DNA from: a virus
Virus record (IMG/VR): IMGVR_UViG_3300034356_000821
Location: 1-56,635 of that record
DNA length: 56,635 nucleotides
Strand: one strand, 5' to 3'
Positions 23,355 to 31,511 of this stretch are shown here, one piece after another; positions within the stretch are counted from its first letter, which is position 1; every line of letters starts with the position of its first letter. The translations under genes were made by a program, and so were the position numbers. The notes under the pieces were generated by a model. The model saw only the letters and a list, made by a program, of their open reading frames with translations. It made no database searches and had not been told where the DNA came from.

Positions 23355-25463
23355 ATGGCAGGCTATACCCGTACAGACACCACTAACAACATTGCTGATG
23401 GCAACATTATTAATGCTACCGATCTCGACAATGAGTTCGATGGTATTCAAGCAGCATTCAGTAGCTCCACTGGTCACAACCATGATGGCACCACTGGTGA
23501 AGGCGCTCCCATTCTTGTGTTGGGTCCAACACAGGACGTGGTAGTTGGTGCTTCCACTGTCACTCCAAAGACCACCAACACTGTAGACATTGGCTCTAGC
23601 TCGTTGAAATACAAAGACCTGCACATGGCAGGCAATGCTCTTGTTGGTGGCACACTAGGTGTTACAGGTATTGCTACATTCACAGCACAGCCTGTGTTGT
23701 CTTCGTTGACAGCTTCTAGCGCTGTTGCCACTGACGCAAGTAAGGGTCTGGTCAGCGTGACCAACACGGGCACAGGCAACAACGTCCTTGCCACTTCTCC
23801 AACTTTGGTAACTCCTGCATTGGGCACACCAGCATCGGGTGTAGTGACAAACCTGACAGGTACAGCCTCTATCAACATCAACGGCACTGTGGGCGCTACA
23901 ACGGCCACCACAGGCGCATTCACTACGCTCGGCGCATCGTCCACGGCTACGCTAAACACGCTTGTTTCAAGCGGTGCAACACTGACAGGCGGGACAATCA
24001 ATGGGATGACTGTGGGCGCTACAACGGCCTCTACGGGTGCGTTCACATCCCTGACCGACTCTGGCAACCTAGCCTTCACAGGCACTGGCAACCGCATCAC
24101 TGGCGACTTTAGCAATGCGACTATTAACAACCGGGTAGCGTTCCAAGGGGTGAGTGGGTCAACTACGGATGTGGGTTCCATTCCTCCTTCTGCCGCATCA
24201 GCAGCAAGTTTTATTGCATTTAACTCAACAGACACTGGGAATGCTGGGTTTGCTCAACTGCGAATAGACGGTAGTGAAGCCAGAGTTGCGTCAAGTCGTA
24301 CGGGCACAGGCACATATGTACCGATGGTCTTCTACACCGGAGGCAGTGAGCGAGCTAGGATTGATACGTCTGGCAACGTGGGGATTGGGGTAAGCAGTAC
24401 AAACGGATTTTGGGGTTCATCTTCATTAAATGCAAGAACAGTTATTTCTCAGTCTTCAAGCGGGACAGCTATAGACACCGCTGATAAAGCGCTGGTATTG
24501 GTAAATTCAAATACAACTACCAGCAACACAACTTCACTTGTTTTGGGGACGGTAAATACAGGCGGTACAGGCATTGCTCAAGCGGCTGTTTATTCAATTA
24601 ACGGAACTCGTGGCGGAGCGTTTAATACTGGTCAACTTGGCTTTGCTTGCGCAAATTCTTCTGGCTCTCTTATTGAAGCTGTCCGCATCGACTCCTCCGG
24701 CAACGTAGGCATTGGGACGAGTTCGCCAAACACAAAGCTGGAAGTTTCTAACGGCGCGTTAATGGCTGGCACTTCAGGGCAAGTTCTTTTAGGGCGCGTC
24801 AGTTCTTCATTCCCCACCACAACGACCACTGGTTATTTTAGTCTTGATACAAACAACGTTGACGGCACTAACGGCGGTTTAACAATCAAAACGCTTGCGT
24901 CTAATGTTTTAACCGAACGCGCCCGTATCGACTCCAGCGGGAATTTGCTGGTGGGGGCTACGAGTCAAGTAAGTAATGAAAAACTTTCAGTAGTAACAGG
25001 AAATACTACTGGAATGGTTGTTAAAACCACTGGTGGGGCTACATATGTTCCTATTTACTCTTGGAACGCTACAACTACTGGTGACGGATATTTTGCAGGA
25101 TTCTTTACTGAAGCATCTCCAACATTAAGAGGCTCAATCTCATACAACCGTGCTGGTGGTCTTGTTGCGTACAACACTACATCAGACTACCGTGCCAAAG
25201 ACATTACTGGCTTGTTGACCAACAGCGGTGCATTGATTGACTCCGTGCCTGTTTACATGGGCAAGATGAAAGGCGCAACACAAGAGCGTCCAATGTTCAT
25301 TGCTCACGAAGTCCCTGCCTACGCACACACTGGCGAGAAAGACGCAGTGGATAAAGACGGTAAACCTGTTTACCAACAGATGGATGCTTCTGCCCTTGTG
25401 CCAGTGATGTGGGCTGAAATCCAATCCCTCCGCGCCCGTGTGCAAGCCCTCGAATCTAACTAA
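23355..25463 (+). CDS. Tail fibre with C-terminal S74-type chaperone domain
   Basis: A 702-aa fibre. The N-terminus (NIADGNIINATDLDNEFDGI) is a typical attachment region; a long shaft follows with repeats such as RIDSSGNVGIG and RIDSSGNLLVG; the C-terminus from about residue 608 has TSDYRAKDITGLL and ALVPVMWAEIQSLRARVQ, the peptidase S74 intramolecular chaperone that trims itself after trimer folding. Base and codon use between about 23.9 and 25.0 kb (more GGG, CGC, CCG) differ from the neighbours, suggesting recombination. Confidence 0.88.
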   Translation: MAGYTRTDTTNNIADGNIINATDLDNEFDGIQAAFSSSTGHNHDGTTGEGAPILVLGPTQDVVVGASTVTPKTTNTVDIGSSSLKYKDLHMAGNALVGGTLGVTGIATFTAQPVLSSLTASSAVATDASKGLVSVTNTGTGNNVLATSPTLVTPALGTPASGVVTNLTGTASININGTVGATTATTGAFTTLGASSTATLNTLVSSGATLTGGTINGMTVGATTASTGAFTSLTDSGNLAFTGTGNRITGDFSNATINNRVAFQGVSGSTTDVGSIPPSAASAASFIAFNSTDTGNAGFAQLRIDGSEARVASSRTGTGTYVPMVFYTGGSERARIDTSGNVGIGVSSTNGFWGSSSLNARTVISQSSSGTAIDTADKALVLVNSNTTTSNTTSLVLGTVNTGGTGIAQAAVYSINGTRGGAFNTGQLGFACANSSGSLIEAVRIDSSGNVGIGTSSPNTKLEVSNGALMAGTSGQVLLGRVSSSFPTTTTTGYFSLDTNNVDGTNGGLTIKTLASNVLTERARIDSSGNLLVGATSQVSNEKLSVVTGNTTGMVVKTTGGATYVPIYSWNATTTGDGYFAGFFTEASPTLRGSISYNRAGGLVAYNTTSDYRAKDITGLLTNSGALIDSVPVYMGKMKGATQERPMFIAHEVPAYAHTGEKDAVDKDGKPVYQQMDASALVPVMWAEIQSLRARVQALESN

Positions 25464-25472
25464 GGAAACACC

Positions 25473-25775
25473 ATGACAACTTACCTCTGGACAATCTCGC
25501 AAATGGATCGCCTGACTGCTGACGGCTTTGTCGTCACAGTGCATTACAACGTGTCTGCCACTGATGGCACATACAACTCATCTGTCTACGGCACTGTGGG
25601 CTACCAAGAGCAGCCCGGTGAGACATTCATCCCCTATGCTGACCTCACTGAAGCCATTGTGGTTGGCTGGGTGCAAACAAGCCTTGGGAAAGACACTGTG
25701 GAAGCCAGCTTGCAAGATCAAATCAACGCACAGATCAACCCCGTACAACAATCAGGCACACCTTGGAGCGCATAA
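25473..25775 (+). CDS. Small fibre-associated protein, 100 aa
   Basis: Follows the fibre gene with a strong ribosome site (AAGGAAAC). Sequence TYLWTISQMDRLTADGFVVT then a Trp- and Gln-rich end (GWVQTSLGKDTVEASLQDQI) resembles short proteins placed after fibre genes in marine phages. It may be a fibre assembly or tip protein; unproven. Confidence 0.7.
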   Translation: MTTYLWTISQMDRLTADGFVVTVHYNVSATDGTYNSSVYGTVGYQEQPGETFIPYADLTEAIVVGWVQTSLGKDTVEASLQDQINAQINPVQQSGTPWSA

Positions 25776-26207
25776 ATGAAACATTTAATTATCTCATTGG
25801 CTTTTGTTTTGACCGGATGCGGTGGAGGCTCAGAGCCTGAACCAGCAAAAATGCTTGTTCAGTTGTCAGCAGACACTGAATTACCCTCTCCCTTTGTCAT
25901 TGGACCAACGCCTGCTCAGCCTTCATTGGTTGGAGTTGGACCGGGTAACCTTGCTCCGTTTGTCATTGGCCCTACTAATACTCAGGTTGTGGTTGGTCCC
26001 ACTCCTGTTCAGCCTGCAATGGTTGTGGTTGGTCCCACAGTGAGCTTCGTCGCTGGTCCGGTGGTCGGTCCTGTAGCTGTAGTAACAACTCCCGTTGTTA
26101 GCACTCAACCTAATACTCCTGAGCCAAACTGGTGTACTGATGGGTTTGTAATTGGTCCGTGTGTTCAACGATGCCAGCCTAATCAAGTTGTTATTGGCCC
26201 TTGCTGA
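25776..26207 (+). CDS. Predicted lipoprotein with VIGP/VVGPT repeats, 143 aa
   Basis: Signal-like start with lipobox VLTGC (Cys15), so probably lipid-anchored in the envelope. The body is a run of PFVIGPT, VVVGPT and FVIGPC units, ending in a Cys-rich tail (WCTDGFVIGPCVQRC). Position at the head of the lysis cassette suggests a role in the envelope during lysis or blocking superinfection. No family recognised. ATG overlaps the upstream stop region (TAAATG). Confidence 0.65.
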   Translation: MKHLIISLAFVLTGCGGGSEPEPAKMLVQLSADTELPSPFVIGPTPAQPSLVGVGPGNLAPFVIGPTNTQVVVGPTPVQPAMVVVGPTVSFVAGPVVGPVAVVTTPVVSTQPNTPEPNWCTDGFVIGPCVQRCQPNQVVIGPC

Positions 26208-26214
26208 GTTGGAT

Positions 26215-26421
26215 ATGCACGATATTATTAATCCGGTTGAATACGGAAAACTAATCAGCACTGTCGATAGTCTAACTAAGAAAGTCGATAGTATGGATGC
26301 TGACATCAAAGAGCTATTACAACTTGCTAATCAAAGCAAGGGTGGTTTCTGGATGGGTATGACTATCGCTTCAATCTTCGGAGGCTTCCTCACCTTTGTT
26401 GGTGAAAGGTTGCTGCGATAG
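26215..26421 (+). CDS. XhlA-like holin-associated protein, 68 aa
   Basis: Start at 26215 chosen because the longer frame overlaps the lipoprotein. It has a heptad-rich helix (LISTVDSLTKKVDSMDADIK) followed by one membrane segment (GMTIASIFGGFLTFV), the XhlA/hemolysin-holin type arrangement. Its stop TAG overlaps the next GTG start. Likely part of the lysis apparatus. Confidence 0.65.
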   Translation: MHDIINPVEYGKLISTVDSLTKKVDSMDADIKELLQLANQSKGGFWMGMTIASIFGGFLTFVGERLLR

Positions 26422-26861
26422 TGCTTGCAGAACTGGCTGTAGCCAACGCAGCCTTTAGTGTCATTAGAGAAACAGTACAGAATGGTGGAGACATATTCTC
26501 TGCTGGCAAATCTCTATTTAGTTATTTTGATAATAAGTCTGCGATACAACGCAAGGTAAACGAAGGTGGTGAGAACGCCTTAGAAGAATTTGCAGCGCTT
26601 GAACAACTAAAGACACAAGAGGCTGAACTAAAACGTATGATGGTCTATCACGGTCGTGCTGGACTATGGGATGATTGGCTTAAGTTTCAAGCTGAAGCTG
26701 CACGTAAACGTGAGGCAGATAAAAGAGCCGAAGCATTGCTGAAGCTGAAGAAGGCTGAGAAGATTGCATCCATCTTTTGGAACACATGTTTAGCTATCGT
26801 GTTAGCTTTCTCCATTTACTTTTCAGCTATAGTTTATGCATTGTTTAGGGATAGAGGATGA
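26421..26861 (+). CDS. Lysis-region membrane protein, 146 aa, GTG start
   Basis: GTG at 26421 overlaps the preceding TAG. The protein is helical and charged (residues 45-115, many Glu/Lys/Arg), with a C-terminal membrane segment (IFWNTCLAIVLAFSIYFSAI, about 118-137). This layout is recurrent in phage lysis regions, without known function. Confidence 0.65.
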   Translation: MLAELAVANAAFSVIRETVQNGGDIFSAGKSLFSYFDNKSAIQRKVNEGGENALEEFAALEQLKTQEAELKRMMVYHGRAGLWDDWLKFQAEAARKREADKRAEALLKLKKAEKIASIFWNTCLAIVLAFSIYFSAIVYALFRDRG

Positions 26862-27253
26862 CTAAAAAACTACAAGAACATTCTGCATACAATGAATTTG
26901 ATATGAATCAAGATGGCATTGTGACAGACGAAGAGCTTGACCGCAGTGAGAAGATGTTGCAAATTGACAACATGGATAAGCTTGCAGATCAGCAACGCAT
27001 TATGGCTTGGTTGGCTTTGTTCTTACCATTTGTTCTTATTGTTTATTTAACTTCAGGATTTGTGGAACCACAAAGGGTGACAATGATAATGAGTTTGGTG
27101 GCAACATTCTCTGCATCAATGGGTACAGTTGTTGTTGCATTCATGGCTGCTACAGCATATGTTCGTGGTAAGATGACAGATATGCAAAAGATTATGACAC
27201 CTCCTCCCCCACGCCCTATGCCACGTCCTCATCAGCAGGAGTACAATCCGTGA
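26858..27253 (+). CDS. Holin-like membrane protein with EF-hand motif, 131 aa
   Basis: N-terminus has FDMNQDGIVTDEELDR, a good EF-hand calcium loop (D-x-N-x-D-G-x-x-x-D-E-E). Two membrane segments follow (IMAWLALFLPFVLIVYLTSG; SLVATFSASMGTVVVAFMAA), then a Pro-rich tail (PPPPRPMPRPH). Size, two helices and place before Rz argue for a holin. Calcium binding would be unusual for a holin and is only inferred. Confidence 0.65.
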   Translation: MTKKLQEHSAYNEFDMNQDGIVTDEELDRSEKMLQIDNMDKLADQQRIMAWLALFLPFVLIVYLTSGFVEPQRVTMIMSLVATFSASMGTVVVAFMAATAYVRGKMTDMQKIMTPPPPRPMPRPHQQEYNP

Positions 27254-27702
27254 ATATAATCACCATTGTTATAGCCATTGCCGCCTTCTTAGGTGGCTTT
27301 GCTGTTCAGGGATGGAGAATGAAATCAACCATTGCTGAAATTGAAGCAACTAATGTTGCTGCTGTAGTGGCTGCAACAACCGCAGTGGCTGAAGAGGCTG
27401 CTCGTTTACAAGGACAAAAAGATGATGCTCTCAAAGCTGCTCAACAACAAATTCGTAAGAACACTCTTGCTGCCGATGCTGCTCGTATTGAGCTTCACAG
27501 GGTGCGGGTCGAAGCAAACCGTGCCACCACCGCCATTGTTACAGCTACCTGCCCCGCCGTTAGAGACTACGCCACAACCTCAACGTCCGTATTCGGAGAG
27601 TGTACAGTTGCTCTTGAAGAAATGGCAAGACTCGCTGACGGACACGCAGTTGATGCAAAAGCCTTGAGAGATGCTTGGCCTACAACCAAGGAAACAAAAT
27701 GA
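27250..27702 (+). CDS. Rz: Rz-like inner-membrane spanin
   Basis: GTG start at 27250 overlapping the holin-like stop. An N-terminal membrane segment (ITIVIAIAAFLGGFAVQGW) is followed by a long periplasmic coiled coil (EAARLQGQKDDALKAAQQQI) and two Cys near the C-terminus. This is the i-spanin plan; with Rz1 it fuses inner and outer membranes at lysis. A different-frame Rz1 is nested in it. Stop overlaps the endopeptidase start (ATGA). Confidence 0.82.
   Translation: MNIITIVIAIAAFLGGFAVQGWRMKSTIAEIEATNVAAVVAATTAVAEEAARLQGQKDDALKAAQQQIRKNTLAADAARIELHRVRVEANRATTAIVTATCPAVRDYATTSTSVFGECTVALEEMARLADGHAVDAKALRDAWPTTKETK
27422..27667 (+). CDS. Rz1: Rz1-like outer-membrane spanin nested inside Rz
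   Basis: An 81-aa frame in the +1 register of Rz, lying wholly inside it. It has a signal helix (FVRTLLLPMLLVLSFTGC), a Cys at residue 28 that fits a lipoprotein cleavage site, and a Pro-rich region (PPPPLLQLPAPPLETTPQPQ), the hallmarks of Rz1. Nested Rz1 is known in lambda-type phages. Confidence 0.8.
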   Translation: MMLSKLLNNKFVRTLLLPMLLVLSFTGCGSKQTVPPPPLLQLPAPPLETTPQPQRPYSESVQLLLKKWQDSLTDTQLMQKP

Positions 27703-28169
27703 CAATGCTAACTAACAACTTCTCTTTGCACGAGATGATTAAGAGTGAGACAGCTTCGCGTAGAGATATGGACAATACACCGCATAGCGATGAAGTTGTG
27801 CAGAACTTGACAGTGTTGTGTGAACAAGTGTTGCAGCCTTTGCGTGATGCATATGGTGTTGGTATTAAAGTTAATAGTGGCTATCGTAGCCCTGACGTGA
27901 ATGCTGCTGTCGGTGGTAGTCGCACTAGCGATCACTGCAAAGGACAAGCTGCTGACATTGAGATTCCCGGTGTAGCTAATGCAGACCTTGCACAGTACAT
28001 CGCAGACAACTTTGATTTCACACAACTGATATTGGAGTTTTATACACAGGGTATTCCTGATAGTGGTTGGGTACATGTTTCATATGACAGTAACAATCTC
28101 AAACGACAAGTGATGACAGCGGTTCGCCAAAATGGTAGAACTGTTTATCTCCAAGGTTTGGTAGCTTAA
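27699..28169 (+). CDS. M15-type endolysin (D-Ala-D-Ala carboxypeptidase-like)
   Basis: Zinc peptidase of the M15 family, which cuts peptidoglycan peptides. ATG at 27699 overlaps the Rz stop (ATGA), so this start was preferred to the longer frame. Seen: NFSLHEMIKSETASRRD, GIKVNSGYRSPDVN, zinc ligands in SDHCKGQAAD (His79, Asp86) and WVHVS (His126). No signal peptide, so export needs the holin. 156 aa, normal for the family. Confidence 0.88.
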   Translation: MTMLTNNFSLHEMIKSETASRRDMDNTPHSDEVVQNLTVLCEQVLQPLRDAYGVGIKVNSGYRSPDVNAAVGGSRTSDHCKGQAADIEIPGVANADLAQYIADNFDFTQLILEFYTQGIPDSGWVHVSYDSNNLKRQVMTAVRQNGRTVYLQGLVA

Positions 28170-28180
28170 AAAGGTAAGAC

Positions 28181-30817
28181 ATGGCTGAAAACTTTACAGC
28201 AAAACAAAAAGAAATCGTAGCACGTAAGATGGGCTATGACGGTCCTATGCAGGGCTTTGATCAATTCCTTAATTCATCTCCGTCATTAGGCATGCGATAT
28301 TCATCCATCACTTCTAAGTTTGCTGAGCGCATGGCAAAGGGTGGTGTTGTAAAGAAGTTTAATGTTGGTGGCTCTGTCATGTCGCCTGAACAACTTCAAA
28401 GTATTAACGCATTTTTAGCAACCAATCCTTCCCCTCAAGAGTTGGCTGCTGCACAACAACAATATGGTGTGACTGAAGTAGATTTGGCCGCTGCTAGGCA
28501 GCTTAGCGATTCTAGTCAACTAGCTGCTAATCGTGCAGCCGTTCGTGCTGACATGGCTGTAACAGGTGAAGAGTTTCGTATTGCCAACCCCGGTGGTGAT
28601 GTGACAATTCAAGGCACACAACGACCTGCAATGTCTGCCATTCCACAGTCTGAAATTGATGCTGCACGGGCACGCCTGACACCAGAGCAGCAACAGTTTA
28701 TTGATTGGAAGATGAAACAGATTGATCCAATTCAGCAGGGAACAATTGGCGACCAGTTTGCCCGTAGTGGGGTCAACCCATATCTGGATGCAGCAGGAGC
28801 GCAGACACAGATTGACCGTGCCACAAGTCGTGAGGCGGCGTTTCAGCAGGCTGGTGTTACACCAGAAACTAACCTACGCCCGTGGACAACGGCATCAACT
28901 ACAACTCCAGCAGCCAACACAACAACAGCATCAAGAACAGTTGTTGGCGGTGGCAATACAACTACTACACCTTCTCCATTTGTGATTGGCGGTGGCAATC
29001 CAACACCTTCAACAACAGTTGGCCCCGGCCCTATAACACCTTCACAGGTTGGTAATACTCCCGGCTTGGGTGCAGGTGGTATCGGTGTTAACGTTGGCAC
29101 CACAGGCACTACAGGTACAACAGGCACAACAGGCACCACAGGCACCACAGGCACCACAGGCACCACAGGTACAACACCCACCACAGTCACTGCGCCCGAT
29201 GGACCAGTTATGGGTGCTACACCAACCTACACAGCAGCACAAACTGCCACTACTGGTTTGGGAGCACAGGCTACTACTATTGCTCCCATTACTACAGCCA
29301 CTGCTGCTGCTCCTGTTGAAGCGGCAGGTGTCACTGCTCCTGCTCCAATTGTTGCACCAACTGTCACTGCTGCACAATCTGCTCCCGGTGTTAGTCAAGC
29401 GGTGTCGGGTGTAACTGCTGAGCAAGGTACGTTGTCACAACAAGCGCAGGTAACAGCGGCTCAACAAGACCCACGTACAACTGCTGTTTCTACTCTCACT
29501 GCTGCACAGGGTGAAGCTGCTCAGGTTGCTGCTCCTGCTGTTCGTACAGCGCAGGCTGGTGAGATGGTGTCTGGTTCAGCCGTTGACATGGGTAGGGTTG
29601 ATACAGAACTTGCAAAGACACAGGCTGCTCAGGGTGTTGTCACTGAAGAGATGACAGTGCAGGGTCAGTTGAACAAACTCACTAAAGACTTTGACGCTGG
29701 CAATCCACCACCTTGGGCTGCTGCGTCCATGAGGGCGGCTACAGCACAGCTTGCTGCCCGTGGCCTTGGTGCTAGTAGCCTAGCTGGTCAAGCCATCATT
29801 CAAGCCACGCTAGAGGCTGCTACACCCATTGCTGCTGCTGACGCTAAAGTGTTTGAGACAATGGGGTTGCAGAACTTGTCCAACCGTCAGCAAATTGCTG
29901 TGCTTGTTGGTCAACAACGTGCTCAGTTTCTTAGTCAAGAGTTTGATCAAAACTTTCAGTCTCGTGTTATCAATGCTGCAAAGATTAGTGACATTGCTAA
30001 CAAGAACTTTGATGCTACAGTTACTATTGCTTTGGAGAACGCTAGGCTTGCCAACACAATGAACCTTGCCAATCTTTCGTCAAAGAACGCATTGATCTTG
30101 GAGGAGGCTGCTGCCATGTCTCGCTTGGAGACACAGAACCTGAACAACCGTCAACAGGCTGCTGTTCAGAATGCTCAGAACTTCTTACAGATTGATATGA
30201 AGAACTTGGAGAATCGTCAACAGACATCAATCTTCAAGGCACAGGCCATTGTTAATTCGTTAGTGAGTGATGCTGGTTTTGAGAATGCTACACGAGCAAC
30301 CAATGCCAGCAATAAACTAGAAGCTGATAAAATCTCTGCAACATTGGCACTCACGGCTCAACAGTTTTCAGCGTCTGAGAAGAACAAGCTTGCTGTTGCC
30401 AACATGGATGCAGCCAATGAGCTTATTAAATTTAATGCTCAAGAAGCTAATGACAGAGCAGACTTCAATAATAAAATGTCTGCGGAGATTAACGTAGCTA
30501 ATGCTAGAATATTAGCTGAAGTGTCTACAGCCAACACCGCTGCTGTCAACGCAGCCAATGCTCTTAATGCTAAGAACGCCACAGACTTGACAGCAGCACA
30601 GTATGCACAGCAGAGTCAGACCTATCGTGACTTGCTTGAGATGTCTTGGAAGACTGGTGAAAGTGGTAAAGATCGTATTGTTAATTTGGCAATTGCTTCT
30701 ATCGCAAGAGATGTTCAGAATATTAAAAGTGATAGTGAAAACAGTTCGGCTTGGGGTAAGTTATTCATTGAAGGTGTAAAGAACTGGGACACCCTGAAAA
30801 ACATCATTAGTGGATAA
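28181..30817 (+). CDS. Large internal virion protein with GTT repeats, 878 aa
   Basis: N-terminal region has RMAKGGVVKKFNVGG (about residues 49-63). Residues about 230-330 are Thr/Pro/Gly-rich and include eight GTT triplets. The second half is a very long helical region (MGLQNLSNRQQIAVLVGQQR, FDQNFQSRVINAAKISDIAN). Size, helices and position suggest an ejection/internal virion protein that enters the host with the DNA. No family name is certain. Confidence 0.65.
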   Translation: MAENFTAKQKEIVARKMGYDGPMQGFDQFLNSSPSLGMRYSSITSKFAERMAKGGVVKKFNVGGSVMSPEQLQSINAFLATNPSPQELAAAQQQYGVTEVDLAAARQLSDSSQLAANRAAVRADMAVTGEEFRIANPGGDVTIQGTQRPAMSAIPQSEIDAARARLTPEQQQFIDWKMKQIDPIQQGTIGDQFARSGVNPYLDAAGAQTQIDRATSREAAFQQAGVTPETNLRPWTTASTTTPAANTTTASRTVVGGGNTTTTPSPFVIGGGNPTPSTTVGPGPITPSQVGNTPGLGAGGIGVNVGTTGTTGTTGTTGTTGTTGTTGTTGTTPTTVTAPDGPVMGATPTYTAAQTATTGLGAQATTIAPITTATAAAPVEAAGVTAPAPIVAPTVTAAQSAPGVSQAVSGVTAEQGTLSQQAQVTAAQQDPRTTAVSTLTAAQGEAAQVAAPAVRTAQAGEMVSGSAVDMGRVDTELAKTQAAQGVVTEEMTVQGQLNKLTKDFDAGNPPPWAAASMRAATAQLAARGLGASSLAGQAIIQATLEAATPIAAADAKVFETMGLQNLSNRQQIAVLVGQQRAQFLSQEFDQNFQSRVINAAKISDIANKNFDATVTIALENARLANTMNLANLSSKNALILEEAAAMSRLETQNLNNRQQAAVQNAQNFLQIDMKNLENRQQTSIFKAQAIVNSLVSDAGFENATRATNASNKLEADKISATLALTAQQFSASEKNKLAVANMDAANELIKFNAQEANDRADFNNKMSAEINVANARILAEVSTANTAAVNAANALNAKNATDLTAAQYAQQSQTYRDLLEMSWKTGESGKDRIVNLAIASIARDVQNIKSDSENSSAWGKLFIEGVKNWDTLKNIISG
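29096..29175 (+). repeat. Tandem 9-base repeats coding Gly-Thr-Thr
   Basis: About eight copies of a 9-base unit of the form ggcaccaca, with a few third-position changes, in-frame within the 878-aa internal protein. Copy-number change would keep the frame, giving length variation of the linker. Confidence 0.75.
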
Positions 30818-30826
30818 AGGAAATAT

Positions 30827-31027
30827 ATGCAACACATTAAAAATTATATGAATAAAATTGAAGATTTAATTTCTTCAAGAGAAAAAGAAGCCAAGAAAAC
30901 AAAAGAAGTTAAGGGACTTCTGACACCAGTAAAGTCTTCAACACCTTCTCAAAAAACTGAGTTGGATATTGTTGCCAGCTTTGTTCAAAGTATTCGACAA
31001 ACCCGAGAGGAAATGAATAATGGCTAA
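30827..31027 (+). CDS. Small coiled protein, 66 aa
   Basis: Starts ten bases after the internal protein stop with a good ribosome site (AAAGGAAA). Basic and helical (YMNKIEDLISSREKEAKKTK, FVQSIRQTREEMNN). It overlaps the next gene start by eight bases. No family recognised. Confidence 0.6.
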   Translation: MQHIKNYMNKIEDLISSREKEAKKTKEVKGLLTPVKSSTPSQKTELDIVASFVQSIRQTREEMNNG

Positions 31028-31511
31028 TCTTAGTCCCCTTGATGTTATTAAACCTGTACCACCCGGTATCTCGTGGACAGCAGAACCACGTAGTCGTCCT
31101 TGGTCTACACCACCTAAATTTGTTACAGTGAATGATGTTGCTCAAGGATACGTCAACAATCTGTCGTCTGCTAATATGGTTAACTCCACTCTCGACGCAA
31201 TTGAGACTGGTGTGCCGTTGGCCGCATTAGCTAATGGAATGATGTTGTCCGGTGTAGCTTCTGGTATTCATACGATTGATACAGGCATCTTAGTAACTCC
31301 AGTTATTATTGAAATGTTGAAGACGATTGCTGAGATTCATGGTATTAAATATCAAGTATTTGAAGAGGATGAAGATGCTGGTATTATTCCTGATCGCGTA
31401 GCGAAACAGGCAATGAAGAAAGCTTCGTCTGTTGTTGAAGAAGTTGTTGAACCTAAAGTAGAGCTTTTAGGGTTGATGGCTCGTAATCCTAAAAAGATGG
31501 AGAGTATGTAA
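31020..31511 (+). CDS. Putative virion protein, 163 aa
   Basis: N-terminus is Pro/Trp-rich (PVPPGISWTAEPRSRPWSTP), followed by helices (STLDAIETGVPLAALANGMM) and an acidic stretch (QVFEEDEDAGIIPDRVAK). Found between large internal virion proteins, so probably part of the same ejected complex. Stop overlaps the next ATG. Confidence 0.6.
   Translation: MANLSPLDVIKPVPPGISWTAEPRSRPWSTPPKFVTVNDVAQGYVNNLSSANMVNSTLDAIETGVPLAALANGMMLSGVASGIHTIDTGILVTPVIIEMLKTIAEIHGIKYQVFEEDEDAGIIPDRVAKQAMKKASSVVEEVVEPKVELLGLMARNPKKMESM

Noticed and set aside
23474-24235. Minus-strand frame of 253 codons
   Set aside because: Antisense to the tail fibre; its Val/Pro/Ala richness mirrors the Gly/Thr-rich shaft.
29096-29175. 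Tandem repeat considered as a CRISPR array
   Set aside because: The units are nine bases with no spacers and are inside a gene.
28843-29190. Minus-strand frame full of VVP repeats
   Set aside because: It is the reverse reading of the GTT repeat in the internal virion protein.
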